Shown here in pieces: positions 17,165-26,034 of a stretch of DNA of 45,023 bases. The translations under genes were made by a program, and so were the position numbers. Origin of the DNA: JAYZDF01 sp036337945 (GTDB lineage Bacteria > Myxococcota > Kuafuiibacteriia > Kuafuiibacteriales > Kuafuiibacteriaceae); contig JAYZDF010000140.1 of NCBI GenBank assembly GCA_036337945.1, positions 1 through 45,023 of the forward strand. The letters run 5' to 3'. Below the pieces are notes generated by a model. It saw only the letters and a list, made by a program, of their open reading frames with translations, searched no databases and was not told where the DNA came from. The first letter of the stretch is position 1. Each line of letters begins with the position of its first letter.

Positions 17165-18328
17165 ATGAATGATATTTTAGATGATGAAGCTATCGCTGTT
17201 CGGCCAACCACAGCCTTCGTGGACCTTGATGCTCTTGCCCACAATTTTCGAGTTGTTCAAGAAAAGGTGGGGTCCGCAAAGGTTATGGCGATTGTCAAAG
17301 CGAATGCTTTTGGTCACGGCCTACTGAGAATTGCGAAAGAACTTGAGAGTCTGGGTGTTGATCAACTTGGTGTGGCGTTTTTGGAAGAGGGTATTGCTCT
17401 TCGTCGCGCGGGGGTTACTTGCCCAATCTTAGTTCTTGGCGGAATCATTGGGAATCAAATTGATTATTTCTTAGAGTTCGATCTCCAGTTGACTGCGTCT
17501 TCGACGTTCAAAGTTCATCAAGTTGACGTAGCTGCTAAACGATTAGGCAAGCGAGCCCAGATTCATCTAAAGATTGATTGCGGCATGCGACGAATAGGTG
17601 TTCGTGCTGAAAATGCTCATCAATTATTTGAAGCGGCGCTGCAGGCGGAACATTGCGACATTGTCGGCGTTTTCTCTCACTTTTCTAGTTCAGATAGCGC
17701 GAATCAAGAAATATCCCTTCGACAGATTGAGCAGTTCGAAAAGGCCACTCGGTACTTCGACAGAGAGGGGCTGAAGATGCCCCCTCGACACATGGCGAAC
17801 TCGGGTGGGATTTTACAATATCCACAGGCTCATTATGAGCTCGTTCGGCCGGGGTGTTTGTTGTACGGTTTTTATCCTTCTACAGAAGTATCACGCACAA
17901 TTGAAGTGAAGCCTGTGATGACCTTGAAATCTCGCGTGGTCTATTTCAAACAAGTACCGCGCGGACATGGTGTGAGCTACAACTCAACATGGCTTGCCCC
18001 AAAAGATACAAGAATCGTCACGATTCCTGTCGGCTATGGTGACGGTTATGGTCGTGGACTAAGCGGAAAAGCGGACGTATTGATTCATGGTAAGCGGTAT
18101 CCTGTCGTTGGTAATATTACTATGGACGCTCTGATGGTCGATATCGGTCAGGACTCTGCATTCAATGGTGACGAAGTTGTTTTGCTTGGTCGCCAAAAGG
18201 TTGAGGAAATATCGCCGTCCGAATTAGCACAGCACTTGAATACGATTCCCTATGAAATCTTAACGTCTATAAACACTCGAGTTCCTCGAAGATATGTCGG
18301 CGGGCTTGAGGGCAATGGTTTAGGGTAG
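17165..18328 (+). CDS. alr: alanine racemase
   Basis: PLP-dependent fold-type III enzyme that interconverts L- and D-alanine for peptidoglycan. The PLP lysine is Lys45 in VKANAFGHG. The barrel strands show HLKIDCGMRRIGV, the GVFSHFSSSD loop, and HMANSGGIL. The second catalytic base, a Tyr, lies in GVSYNSTWLAP, and the substrate-binding region is IPVGYGDGYGRGL with the following GNITMDALMVDIG. Length (387) is normal for the family. The N-terminal ~12 residues are a short non-conserved extension. A second racemase gene for peptidoglycan (murI) lies at 25243. Confidence 0.96.
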   Translation: MNDILDDEAIAVRPTTAFVDLDALAHNFRVVQEKVGSAKVMAIVKANAFGHGLLRIAKELESLGVDQLGVAFLEEGIALRRAGVTCPILVLGGIIGNQIDYFLEFDLQLTASSTFKVHQVDVAAKRLGKRAQIHLKIDCGMRRIGVRAENAHQLFEAALQAEHCDIVGVFSHFSSSDSANQEISLRQIEQFEKATRYFDREGLKMPPRHMANSGGILQYPQAHYELVRPGCLLYGFYPSTEVSRTIEVKPVMTLKSRVVYFKQVPRGHGVSYNSTWLAPKDTRIVTIPVGYGDGYGRGLSGKADVLIHGKRYPVVGNITMDALMVDIGQDSAFNGDEVVLLGRQKVEEISPSELAQHLNTIPYEILTSINTRVPRRYVGGLEGNGLG

Positions 18329-18363
18329 CCAAACTTGGCTGCAATCGCTAGGACCACTTTATC

Positions 18364-18906
18364 TTGGAGAAGAACTTAACAGAACGAGATGTTGCCCAAC
18401 CGGTGAGGCAAATCTTGGGCGATTGGTCGCGGATTGAGGTCGCAGATTTTCCGTCAACACTAGAAGGGTTATCTGGGCTAACTCAGCTTATGTTTATGAT
18501 CGCTATTCGAAACCGTGCCTTCATTAAAGCGCATGAGTCCTTGATGGATTCTTCCGGTGCTGTTTCCATAGGTCGGTTTGTTGAAGAACACCAAGCTCTC
18601 GTCGCAAATCTCGCGATGATTCGTGCTGAGCAAGCTGGAGTGGCCGATGTCGCGGACTTAGTAGCTTCGCTTCGCCATAGTGAGAGTTCGCTTCAAAAGC
18701 GACGTCAGAAGATTGTCGCAAAATTACCGCCGAAGATTCAAGAAGAACTCGTAAACAAAGAAATGACGGTCACAGTTTTTTCTTCCGAGATTGCTCATGA
18801 AATGAATCAAGCCTCGCAATTAATATGGGCGTCTTTGGATGAAGCTTTAGATGCAGACTGGCTAAATTCTAATTTACCTGAGCAGGCAACAGAGGAATCG
18901 CTGTAG
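18364..18906 (+). CDS. unknown helical protein
   Basis: I do not recognise this 180-residue protein. It looks almost entirely alpha-helical, without signal peptide, membrane helix or metal motif. Residues 90-150 contain a Lys/Arg-rich helix (ESSLQKRRQKIVAKL) followed by an amphipathic segment. The start is TTG, with AGGA about 10 bases upstream, 35 bases after alr; the two may share a transcript. It ends 15 bases from the convergent DUF2062 gene. Coding is supported by its length, position and sensible composition. Confidence 0.6.
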   Translation: MEKNLTERDVAQPVRQILGDWSRIEVADFPSTLEGLSGLTQLMFMIAIRNRAFIKAHESLMDSSGAVSIGRFVEEHQALVANLAMIRAEQAGVADVADLVASLRHSESSLQKRRQKIVAKLPPKIQEELVNKEMTVTVFSSEIAHEMNQASQLIWASLDEALDADWLNSNLPEQATEESL

Positions 18907-18921
18907 TCTCAGACCACTTCC

Positions 18922-19533
18922 CTAGTCGTTTAGAAGCCTATTTTGTTCCCGCCGTTTTTGAAACATGAGTCGTTTCTCTTCCTGGCGAGCGCGATACCCT
19001 TTGATGGCCTTCAATGCGATGGGATATGCGATAGCTCCGGTAGCTGCTCCAACCGCAAATCCGCCTATCCATAACTCGTAGCCGAGCATGATGAGTGTGT
19101 CGCCAACCATCGACCAGTACTGGGGACTCAGAAATTGTTTCATGGAGCCGCTTACTTGAGTGGTTGCTTCTACGAGTTTTTCAACGGCAGCACGGCCTCC
19201 TTCTGAGGATGCCTTCCCGCCAGTGAGTATTAGGTTACCCACCCACCAGGTCGAATAATAAACAGGAACAGCACTAAATGGATTCGAAAGAAAGAGCCAT
19301 GGTATTCCGGATAATTTGTTTGCTCTCAGAATTGCTGCAAACACTAAGTAAACAAGAATTTGGAAACCAAGAGTTGGCGTGAAAGCAATAAAGAAGCCAA
19401 GTGCAACACCCCAAGCGATGCGATGAGGCGTATCCGCGACCCCGAGAACCTTTTGTCGGATCACGCGTCGCGCCTTCGCTTTGTAGCGAGGAAGACGTTT
19501 ACGGGTATAGGTCTTCGTGCGAGGTGATTTCAT
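18922..19533 (-). CDS. DUF2062 membrane protein
   Basis: The 203-residue protein begins with a very basic cytoplasmic segment (RTKTYTRKRLPRYKAKARRVIRQK). The DUF2062 core then follows: ADTPHRIAWGVALGFFIAFTPTLGFQ, a helix LVYLVFAAILRANKL, and LFLSNPFSAVPVYYSTWWVGN. Two to three membrane helices are visible, then a soluble loop and a C-terminal helix with basic tail. DUF2062 proteins are conserved inner-membrane proteins of unknown biochemical role, often near glycosyltransferases. Here it lies 58 bases downstream of pal and may be read through from the tol operon. Confidence 0.85.
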   Translation of the reverse strand: MKSPRTKTYTRKRLPRYKAKARRVIRQKVLGVADTPHRIAWGVALGFFIAFTPTLGFQILVYLVFAAILRANKLSGIPWLFLSNPFSAVPVYYSTWWVGNLILTGGKASSEGGRAAVEKLVEATTQVSGSMKQFLSPQYWSMVGDTLIMLGYELWIGGFAVGAATGAIAYPIALKAIKGYRARQEEKRLMFQKRREQNRLLND

Positions 19534-19554
19534 AAGTTTTTATCGATAGGAACG

Positions 19555-19569
19555 AGATAAGTTTTATCT
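19555..19569. repeat. 15-base inverted repeat between pal and DUF2062
   Basis: AGATAA, three bases, TTATCT form a 6+6 inverted repeat. The core ATAAGTTTTATC is nearly repeated at 19532-19544 (ATAAGTTTTTATC), which overlaps the DUF2062 start. It could be a weak operator or chance in AT-rich DNA; it is not a terminator, as no T-tract follows a GC stem. Confidence 0.3.
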
Positions 19570-19591
19570 GATGCCGCTCATAATATCTAAC

Positions 19592-20290
19592 CTACCGTTG
19601 CTTTAATTCCGCACGTCTATTCTTTTGGTGTGCGGACTCTGTTTCTCCAAGGTCGATCGGGCGTTCTTCCCCGTACGAAATGATTTGAAGTCGATTGGGC
19701 GAAACTCCTTGAGTAACAAGATACTTTCTCACTGCCCGTGCGCGCCGCTCGCCCAAATGTAGGTTGTATTCAGTCGAACCACGGGAGTCGCAGTGACCTT
19801 CAATTTCTAGGTTTTCGTTGCCACCAGAAGACATAATTTCGGCAATCCGGGTGAGAACCGTCTTACTGTCTTCTCGGATATGAGATTGGTTATAATCAAA
19901 ATAGATAGTTTCTAAGGTTTCACCAAGGTCCATAGAGTTTGCCGCGTCGGTCGTACCTGAAGTGGCAGATGCTGGTGATGGGTTCGGAGAAGCTAAGGTT
20001 TCGGGTTCCTTATCGCATCCCGGTGGAGACGCATTAAGGGCCTGCTGTGCGAGATTTTCCGCTTCGAGTGCTTTTTCGCGAGCGGCCTCATTCTCACCTT
20101 CTTCGGCCAACTTGTTTGCTTCGGCCATGATTTTTTGCGCTGCGCGGAAAATCTGTTTTGCGCACTTTTCGGCGCGTTGGGCCGAATTAATAGCGGACTG
20201 TGCTGCAGAAAGCTCGAGCTCTGGTTTCTGAGTACCTGAACAGCCACTTATCAAGACAAAGGTAGCAATTGCTAAAATAGATAGTCTCAC
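19592..20290 (-). CDS. pal: Pal, peptidoglycan-associated OmpA-domain lipoprotein
   Basis: GTG start with a strong GGAG seven bases upstream. Lipoprotein signal LAIATFVLISGC places the lipidated Cys at residue 17. A long Ala/Glu-rich helical linker (about 25-85) and a Pro/Ser/Thr spacer come next, both longer than in E. coli Pal. The C-terminal OmpA-like domain (about 125-232) has IYFDYNQSHI, GHCDSRGSTEYNLHLGERRA and KNRRAEL, the residues that bind diaminopimelate in peptidoglycan. It tethers the outer membrane to the wall as part of the Tol-Pal complex. It starts 10 bases downstream of tolB. Confidence 0.93.
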   Translation of the reverse strand: MRLSILAIATFVLISGCSGTQKPELELSAAQSAINSAQRAEKCAKQIFRAAQKIMAEANKLAEEGENEAAREKALEAENLAQQALNASPPGCDKEPETLASPNPSPASATSGTTDAANSMDLGETLETIYFDYNQSHIREDSKTVLTRIAEIMSSGGNENLEIEGHCDSRGSTEYNLHLGERRARAVRKYLVTQGVSPNRLQIISYGEERPIDLGETESAHQKNRRAELKQR

Positions 20291-20300
20291 TTTAGGCTCC

Positions 20301-21632
20301 TTATCTCAGGTAGGGCGACCAGCTCGGTGTACTGTACCCACCACTTTTCGTGAGTCGGCGTTGATTGGTTCCGTCGAAAGCCATGATCCAAACTTGGGAT
20401 TTTCCTTCGCGGCGAGATGTAAATACAATGTGGTTACCATCAGGTGAGAAGCTGGGCTCTTCGTTGTTTCCTTCATCCTGCGTGAGTCGCCGAATCTCTT
20501 TGGTGTCTGGATTGACTGTGAAGATATCGAATTTGTTTCTTTCGTCGCGTGCGGTGAAAGCAATCAAATCGCCTTTCGGAGACCAGTCAGGAGTTTGGTT
20601 ATAGGTTCCTCGATCTGTTAGCCGCTTCACGCCGCTGCCATCGGAATTCATAACGAAAATATGAGGGTCGCCCCAGCGGGAAGAGACGAACGCGATTCTT
20701 TTTCCGTTTGGTGACCAGGTTGGTGACGAATCGATCGCCCACTCATTTGTAAGTCTCTTCAAAGCGGTTCCGTCGGTATTCATCTTGTAGATTTCACTAT
20801 TCCCATCTCTCGAAAGGGTGAGGGCGACTTGTTTGCCGTCCGGTGACATTGCACCTCCGGTATTGAGACCACGTTCTCCGGAAAGTAGTTTGGGTCGGCC
20901 GCCAGTGGAAGGGATGGTGTACAGGTTGGGGTTCCGGCGAATGTAGCTGGTGAATAAAATCGAACGACCGTCTTTCGACCACGCTGGGAGAAGATTGATA
21001 GAGCCGTTATTCGTGATCGCTCTGACGTTTTTTCCATCCATGTTCATCGTGTATAGTTCACGACCACGCTTCGTTTTGCGAACTACTGCAATCTTTGTCT
21101 GAAAGATTCCTTTCGTACCGGTGAGATTATAAATAATTGCGTTAGCTAGTCGGTGTCCAATATCGTTCGCGTCGTCTAGATTTCCGGTCTCGGTCTTCGA
21201 CATTAATTCTCGACCCGTCCCAACGTCGAAAAATTTCAAATCGACCTTCAGGCGGCGTCCAGTGACAGATGCGGCGATCTTCGCAAGACCGTCTGCGCCA
21301 ACATTAATCCAGTCGGAGAATTTGATGGAGGCCGCCGTCATTCCTTCTTTCGCAGGGTTCGCAATAAAGCTTCTCGGATCGAGAACTTTGAAAACAGGTG
21401 AAACTTGAAGGTCCCACTGGACAGTCTCGATGACTGTTACTAGCGCTTCTCCCGCAGGACCCTTGGTTGTTCGCGGTTTTGCTACAGCAATTGGGAAAGC
21501 ACGGAAATCAGGGTTTCCAACCTCGAGAACGGCTCGGGTATTTGGGGTGGATTGTGCCAAGCTTGACTGCGATGGAAGCCCAAAAAGGCTCCCCAGCAGA
21601 GCGACGAATGTAATATCTCTTGTAATTCTCAT
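20301..21632 (-). CDS. tolB: TolB, Tol-Pal periplasmic beta-propeller protein
   Basis: Signal peptide (FVALLGSLFGLPSQSSLAQS) then the TolB N-terminal alpha/beta domain (FPIAVAKP...). The C-terminal six-bladed propeller has WD40-like PD repeats in the standard form (SPDGKQVALTLSRDGNSEIYKMN, SPNGKRIAFVSSRWGDPHIFVMN, SPDGNHIVFTSRREGKSQVWIM). Its 443 residues are normal for the family. TolB binds Pal through the propeller. The ATG is overlapped by the stop of a possible 63-codon small ORF that fills the tolA-tolB gap. Confidence 0.96.
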   Translation of the reverse strand: MRITRDITFVALLGSLFGLPSQSSLAQSTPNTRAVLEVGNPDFRAFPIAVAKPRTTKGPAGEALVTVIETVQWDLQVSPVFKVLDPRSFIANPAKEGMTAASIKFSDWINVGADGLAKIAASVTGRRLKVDLKFFDVGTGRELMSKTETGNLDDANDIGHRLANAIIYNLTGTKGIFQTKIAVVRKTKRGRELYTMNMDGKNVRAITNNGSINLLPAWSKDGRSILFTSYIRRNPNLYTIPSTGGRPKLLSGERGLNTGGAMSPDGKQVALTLSRDGNSEIYKMNTDGTALKRLTNEWAIDSSPTWSPNGKRIAFVSSRWGDPHIFVMNSDGSGVKRLTDRGTYNQTPDWSPKGDLIAFTARDERNKFDIFTVNPDTKEIRRLTQDEGNNEEPSFSPDGNHIVFTSRREGKSQVWIMAFDGTNQRRLTKSGGYSTPSWSPYLR

Positions 21633-21820
21633 AGGTTATCGTGCCTTCGCCCAATAATAAGCTCATTTGAGCGGTCATTGTGTTTATAGGTTCGACTGTT
21701 TTCGAACAAAAAAATATTCAATGACGCGTAAGAATTAGTCGTGCTGCAGAAATTGGTCAATACCAACAATGTGACAAGCATATCTGAGAATGATCCCCTG
21801 GTTAGACAACTCGATGTCAT
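21629..21820 (-). CDS. possible 63-residue ORF filling the tolA-tolB gap
   Basis: The ATG follows the tolA TAG directly, and the TGA overlaps the tolB ATG (ATGA), so the ORF fits the gap exactly with no spare bases. The product (MTSSCLTRGSFSDMLVTLLV...) has one weak hydrophobic stretch and otherwise unremarkable, partly low-quality sequence; I recognise no family. The fit is typical of a real operon gene, but the DNA also contains two inverted repeats (GTTCGA/TCGAAC at 21690-21707 and GCTCA/TGAGC at 21661-21672) that suggest a regulatory spacer instead. Low confidence. Confidence 0.25.
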   Translation of the reverse strand: MTSSCLTRGSFSDMLVTLLVLTNFCSTTNSYASLNIFLFENSRTYKHNDRSNELIIGRRHDNL

Positions 21821-22597
21821 CTAGGGACGAAAAATGATTTCAACCCCATTTCGTCGATAGTCTCGCGCCTGTTTTCGCGGGGGAGGGGGAAGTTTGGCGG
21901 TTTTCAGGAGCGAATCAAGAGCTCGCATAAAGACCTGGTTGGGGTGCCTTTCAATAAATTCAAAATCTGAGATTTGCCCATTTCCTTCAATGAATAGAAC
22001 AACTCGCGCCTTGAGAAACTGACGTTGCGCTCTTGGAATGACGGTGGGCACTTTGTACTTGGCCTTCAGAACCTTCACGATATCTCGGTGGTAGCCCGCT
22101 GCTGCATTCGTAGCGTCTGTCGTGGTTCCATCGATATCTCCATCCGGGTCACCTTCAGGTTCGTCTGTTGAGAATTTGTCGAGAGCGTCGTCGAGTGCGT
22201 TAGATTCAAGCATCCGTCTCGCAGCATCTGAGATTTTTTGCTCTTCTTTATCTACTTTTCGATCACGCTTTTTGGACTTACTCGGTTGCTTCTTTTTCTT
22301 TCCGCGATCAAGAGCGACGCCCTCTGAAGGAGGCGGTGGAGGTGCGCTCCTAGCGATTCGCGGGAGGAGTTTTGGATCTCGTCTCTTACCTAGCTTCACG
22401 AGTTGAACAGGGATTGCGCGGCTCAGATCAACTTTCGGTTTGGAATCTCCCTTGAAAAGAGCAAGCCCGGCCACGGCACATCCATGAACAAAAATAGATA
22501 GACCGAGCATGATGAAAAAGCCGCGGTTATTTTGCGAACGCCAACGTGACTCTTGTCCAGGGATCTTGGCGAGTTTGACGGTCTCATCCAGCTTCAT
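21821..22597 (-). CDS. tolA: TolA-like energy-transducing protein with TonB/TolA C-terminal domain
   Basis: The 258-residue protein has one N-terminal membrane helix (FFIMLGLSIFVHGCAVAGLALF) whose Ser/His pattern resembles the TolQ-interacting SHLS-type anchor of TolA/TonB. A Pro/Lys-rich and acidic spacer follows (APPPPPSEG, then a KKKKQPSKSKKRDRK stretch), much shorter than the long helix of E. coli TolA. The C-terminal domain (about 160-258) shows the TonB/TolA family pattern: YHRDIVKVLKAKYKVP, then KARVVLFIEGNGQISDFEFIERHPNQVFMRALD. It couples the proton motive force from TolQR to TolB-Pal. It overlaps tolR by 4 bases. Confidence 0.88.
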   Translation of the reverse strand: MKLDETVKLAKIPGQESRWRSQNNRGFFIMLGLSIFVHGCAVAGLALFKGDSKPKVDLSRAIPVQLVKLGKRRDPKLLPRIARSAPPPPPSEGVALDRGKKKKQPSKSKKRDRKVDKEEQKISDAARRMLESNALDDALDKFSTDEPEGDPDGDIDGTTTDATNAAAGYHRDIVKVLKAKYKVPTVIPRAQRQFLKARVVLFIEGNGQISDFEFIERHPNQVFMRALDSLLKTAKLPPPPRKQARDYRRNGVEIIFRP

Positions 22598-23022
22598 TGA
22601 CTTTCAACAGGATCCGTCACCATACCCAGACTTTCAATACCAGAACGTTTGATTATAGCCATAACGTCAACGACGTATCCATATTCAAGACTGCGATCAG
22701 CATGTAGGAAGATTTCCTTTTCAGCCTGTAGCTTAGCGTTTGTTTTGAGCTTGGTTTCTAATTCTTCGAGCGGAATGGGACTTTCTTCGTTTGTGCCCAA
22801 AAAGATTTTCTTATCCTTGGTCAGGCTCAAGACAGTCTTTGTTTCATCTCCATCCAGCGCCTGTGCCTTCGTTTTGGGAAGTTGAACCTCTACACCTTGC
22901 GTGATTAGAGGCGCAGTCACCATGAAAATAATCAGAAGGACCAACATGACGTCCACCAAGGGCGTAACGTTGATTTCATTGATAGCGCCCCCTCGGCCGC
23001 CTCCACCACTTGACATACCCAT
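22594..23022 (-). CDS. tolR: TolR/ExbD family proton-channel protein
   Basis: This 142-residue protein has the ExbD/TolR layout. A Gly-rich N-terminus precedes the signature INEINVTPLVDVMLVLLIIFMVTAPLI, in which the Asp of LVDVM is the protonatable residue in the single membrane helix. The periplasmic domain (about 45-142) contains FLHADRSLEYGYVVDVM, typical of the family. It sits between tolQ and tolA. The start has GAGAGA just upstream. Confidence 0.95.
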   Translation of the reverse strand: MGMSSGGGGRGGAINEINVTPLVDVMLVLLIIFMVTAPLITQGVEVQLPKTKAQALDGDETKTVLSLTKDKKIFLGTNEESPIPLEELETKLKTNAKLQAEKEIFLHADRSLEYGYVVDVMAIIKRSGIESLGMVTDPVESQ

Positions 23023-23080
23023 CTTCGTTCTCTCTTCTTAGCTAACGCTCGCCTGCATCAAAAGTTCTACTCTCAAGCTC

Positions 23081-23839
23081 TTATTTGAAGAAATGTCGCT
23101 TTACGATGTTGAGAAAATCAGAGCCAAAAGAATCCATTTCTGACTCGAGAACTCGAATATTCGAACCGAAGTAATTGAATGCGATTACAGCTGGAATCGC
23201 CGCAAGAAGTCCGATTGCAGTTGCGATCAAAGCTTCTGAGATACCAGGAACTACAGTAGATAGATTTGCAGAGCCCATACGACCGATGTCGGCGAACGCT
23301 TTCATAATTCCCCAAACCGTTCCAAACAGACCAATGAATGGAGCCGTTGATCCGACGGTTGCGAGGAACGCCGTTTTACTTTCTAGAATCGTTGACTCGG
23401 AGTTTTGCGCGCGTCGTAGAGCTCGTTCGACATTTTCGATTCCTCCACCGAGAATAGAGTCTTCACCTGATGTCTTCTTTAGTCGAGCAAGCTCAATGTA
23501 ACCTGCTCGAAAAACTTGCGAGATAGGGGACTTGAGTAGGTTTTCAGATTCCTTATAGATCGCATCGAGTCTTTTGGCCTGCCAAAACGCGTCGAGGAAC
23601 GCTTCTGATTCTCGACGTGCCGTCCGAAGTTGCGTTGCTTTCAGAGCAATAATCGCCCAGCTCACGACAGAAAATACAATAAGTAATCCCATCGCGGCCT
23701 GGCTAAGTGGCCATTCGGAGAGTGACTCGGATAACCAAACGGTCATCTGGCCGAATGAGTCGTGTGAAGGCGCTGGCGGATTACCAACAGAATTCAATCC
23801 AACGGTGATGACTCCTTGAGTCAGGTCTGGCGATGCCAC
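23081..23839 (-). CDS. tolQ: TolQ/ExbB/MotA-family proton-channel protein
   Basis: Three membrane helices are visible: the first at about residues 47-68 (GLLIVFSVVSWAIIALK), then a long cytoplasmic loop, then two near the C-terminus (FLATVGSTAPFIGLFGTVWGIMKAF and SEALIATAIGLLAAIPAVIAFNYFG), which carry the family's conserved Thr and Gly residues. It forms the inner-membrane motor with TolR. The start is GTG at 23839 by the longest reading; the next in-frame ATG would shorten it by 31 residues, and neither has a strong ribosome site. First gene of the tol operon. Confidence 0.94.
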   Translation of the reverse strand: MASPDLTQGVITVGLNSVGNPPAPSHDSFGQMTVWLSESLSEWPLSQAAMGLLIVFSVVSWAIIALKATQLRTARRESEAFLDAFWQAKRLDAIYKESENLLKSPISQVFRAGYIELARLKKTSGEDSILGGGIENVERALRRAQNSESTILESKTAFLATVGSTAPFIGLFGTVWGIMKAFADIGRMGSANLSTVVPGISEALIATAIGLLAAIPAVIAFNYFGSNIRVLESEMDSFGSDFLNIVKRHFFK

Positions 23840-23935
23840 AAATCTGGGGTATCACGCAATATGAGGCCCTGACAACACTGAGAAACAACCGAAGAATAAT
23901 TCGCGCCCTAAGGAACACCTGAACCGGGGAACTGC
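23840..23935. promoter_or_regulatory. divergent intergenic region, tolQ / repeat lipoprotein
   Basis: Ninety-six bases that should hold the tol operon promoter on the minus strand and the lipoprotein promoter on the plus strand. No convincing promoter pair or palindrome is visible. Confidence 0.3.
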
Positions 23936-25246
23936 TTGCGCCGAGGTGCATCAAGATGCAACCTGAGCGCGGTGAAAGCTGTTTTCAAACCCACATTCGC
24001 AGGGGTGCTCTTCCTTCTAATGACTTTCATGGCCGCGTGCGGAAGCGATTCTAGTGAGGGATCAGCGGTTACGGTGAACTTCAAGGTATTTAAAGACGGC
24101 GGTAATGTTGAGTGTTCTGCAGTCAGCGAAATTGCTCGCGCTGAAATCTCGGTACAACGCGGCGTTGCCGGAATCGAACTTCCGGGTTTCCCACAACCTG
24201 TGGATTGCCAAAAAGGCAGCGTGGAGCTCACTTTATCAGCGGACGACTACACAATCATCATCTCCGCTTATGACTCAACAAATACGCTTCTCTACCAAGC
24301 ACGTCGCCCAGTGACTGTTCCTGTGGACGGACCTTTAGAGTTTTCGCTGGAACCACAAAAAGGTCGCGTGAAGCTGATTTGGTCATTTACCCCCGATGAT
24401 GACTTGAGTCCGTGCGGACCTGAGGTTTCGAATCTCGATGTGACATTAGCCGCTGGAGGAACCAGCGGAGATTCATTTACTGCTCAACTGGATTGTTCTA
24501 CGGGCGAAGCATGGCTCACTCGCTATTTCAATGCGCGAAGCTACACACTTCTTGTTCTCGGCGTGTCTTCGGAAGGGTACACGGTCTACAAAACGCGAAC
24601 ATCCGTGGCGGTTGAGCGAGGTGAGAATGAAGTCTCAGTATCTCTCGTTCCTGAAGGGGGAAAGATTACATTTGATTGGCAATTTCTCACTCCCGATAAA
24701 ACGGAGACAGCCGATTGTTCGGCCATAGAGATAGACGTAAGCAGTGCTCAGCTTTCGATTTCCACGGAACTAGGTGACGAACCCATTAATGTAAACCTAA
24801 CTTGTTCCTCTGATCAGTCATACGCGCTTCTTTTCAAGCGCTTCACTCAGGGAACAATGTTGAATTTTGAACTCTTGGCCGACGGCGTTCATAAATATCG
24901 TTTTTTCGAACAATTTGTGATGCCTGCTTCGGATAAGAATTTTGGTCTTGTATCACTAAAACCGGTGGGGGACGCGGAAATTCGCTGGAGCGTTACAAGT
25001 ACGAGTACCTGTAATGGTGAACCGCTGACAGGCTTTGAAATATCTATCGCCGATGAAGGGCAACGCATAGTCAGGCGAGAGTCTGTCAGTTCGTCTGCAA
25101 CGAACCTTGCTGTCTCCAACATTCCTTATGGAACGTACAACATTGCGATCAATGGTAAGATAAATCGCGATACAATATGCCAAACGAGTGGTCTTCGCGA
25201 GGTTACTATGCGTGGCAACAATGTCTGGGATGAGTTTTCACTGTGA
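23936..25246 (+). CDS. repeat-type lipoprotein, unknown function
   Basis: Lipoprotein signal FAGVLFLLMTFMAAC is followed by GSDSSEG. The start could be TTG at 23936 (GGGGA six bases upstream) or GTG at 23972, which gives a more typical signal MKAVFKPTFAG. The mature part is three to four tandem beta-domains of about 100 residues, each opening with a strand such as VKLIWSF, ITFDWQF or AEIRWSV, then a single Cys, and closing with a strand like YTLLVLGVSSEG or YNIAINGKI. This suggests paired Cys within each module. I do not recognise the family. The stop overlaps murI on GTGA, so the pair is coupled. Confidence 0.7.
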   Translation: MRRGASRCNLSAVKAVFKPTFAGVLFLLMTFMAACGSDSSEGSAVTVNFKVFKDGGNVECSAVSEIARAEISVQRGVAGIELPGFPQPVDCQKGSVELTLSADDYTIIISAYDSTNTLLYQARRPVTVPVDGPLEFSLEPQKGRVKLIWSFTPDDDLSPCGPEVSNLDVTLAAGGTSGDSFTAQLDCSTGEAWLTRYFNARSYTLLVLGVSSEGYTVYKTRTSVAVERGENEVSVSLVPEGGKITFDWQFLTPDKTETADCSAIEIDVSSAQLSISTELGDEPINVNLTCSSDQSYALLFKRFTQGTMLNFELLADGVHKYRFFEQFVMPASDKNFGLVSLKPVGDAEIRWSVTSTSTCNGEPLTGFEISIADEGQRIVRRESVSSSATNLAVSNIPYGTYNIAINGKINRDTICQTSGLREVTMRGNNVWDEFSL

Positions 25247-26034
25247 CGATTGGAGTTTTTGATTCGGGAGTAGGGGGCTTGACTGTATTGAGAGCTCTTC
25301 ATGAACAGCTCCCGCATGTGCCTACAGCCTATCTTGGAGACACTGCCAGGGTTCCATATGGAACGCGTTCTCGTGAAACAGTTGTAAAGTACGCAAGCAA
25401 TGCGGCACGCTTTCTGAGCGAAAAAGAGCCTTTATCTATGCTTATCGTGGCATGTAATACGGCCAGTGCAGTGGCTGTAGAGGCCCTGAGTTCACAACTC
25501 GATATCCCGGTGATCGGTGTGATCGAACCAACGGCTCGTAGCGCAATAGAGCTTTCGAGGAATGGGCGAATTGGTGTTATTGGGACATCCGGAACGATAC
25601 AGTCCGGCGCTTATGAAACAGCAATTCGAGAACTAGAATCTGACGCAAAAATATTTTCAAAGCCTTGTCCGCTATTTGTACCGCTTGCGGAGGAAGGTTG
25701 GATTGATAAGGACGATTCGATTGTACAGCAGGTGATCGAGAGATATTTAGTCGAGCTGGTCGACGAAGATATCGATACTCTAATTCTTGGTTGTACCCAC
25801 TACCCTTTACTTGCAACCGCGATTGAGGCGTTCTTACCTGACTCGGTTCAGTTGGCAGATGCTGCGGTATCTGTGGCACAGACTGTCGCAACTCATGAAT
25901 TGGTCAGCGCGTTGCCACAAAAAGTACCCGCGGCACGACGATACTACGTGACAGATGTTCCAAAAGGTTTCGTGATGGTGGCGGAACGATTCTTAGGCTC
26001 GCATATTGGAGAGCCTGTCGAGGTAGATCTTTAG
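25243..26034 (+). CDS. murI: glutamate racemase
   Basis: Cofactor-independent racemase that makes D-glutamate for peptidoglycan. The Asp7-Ser8 pair (GVFDSGVGGLTVL), first catalytic Cys71 (VACNTASA), and second catalytic Cys184 with His186 (LGCTHYPLL) are all present, and the 263-residue length is normal. The GTG start overlaps the stop of the upstream lipoprotein gene. The stop overlaps the convergent hisB stop on TTAG. No obvious uridine-nucleotide-activated N-terminal extension of the E. coli type is seen. Confidence 0.96.
   Translation: MTIGVFDSGVGGLTVLRALHEQLPHVPTAYLGDTARVPYGTRSRETVVKYASNAARFLSEKEPLSMLIVACNTASAVAVEALSSQLDIPVIGVIEPTARSAIELSRNGRIGVIGTSGTIQSGAYETAIRELESDAKIFSKPCPLFVPLAEEGWIDKDDSIVQQVIERYLVELVDEDIDTLILGCTHYPLLATAIEAFLPDSVQLADAAVSVAQTVATHELVSALPQKVPAARRYYVTDVPKGFVMVAERFLGSHIGEPVEVDL

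Noticed and set aside
21690..21714. GTTCGA-6-TCGAAC hairpin with A-tract as a tolA terminator
   Set aside because: On the minus strand the T-tract precedes rather than follows the stem, and the stem is short, so it would not terminate tolA transcription.
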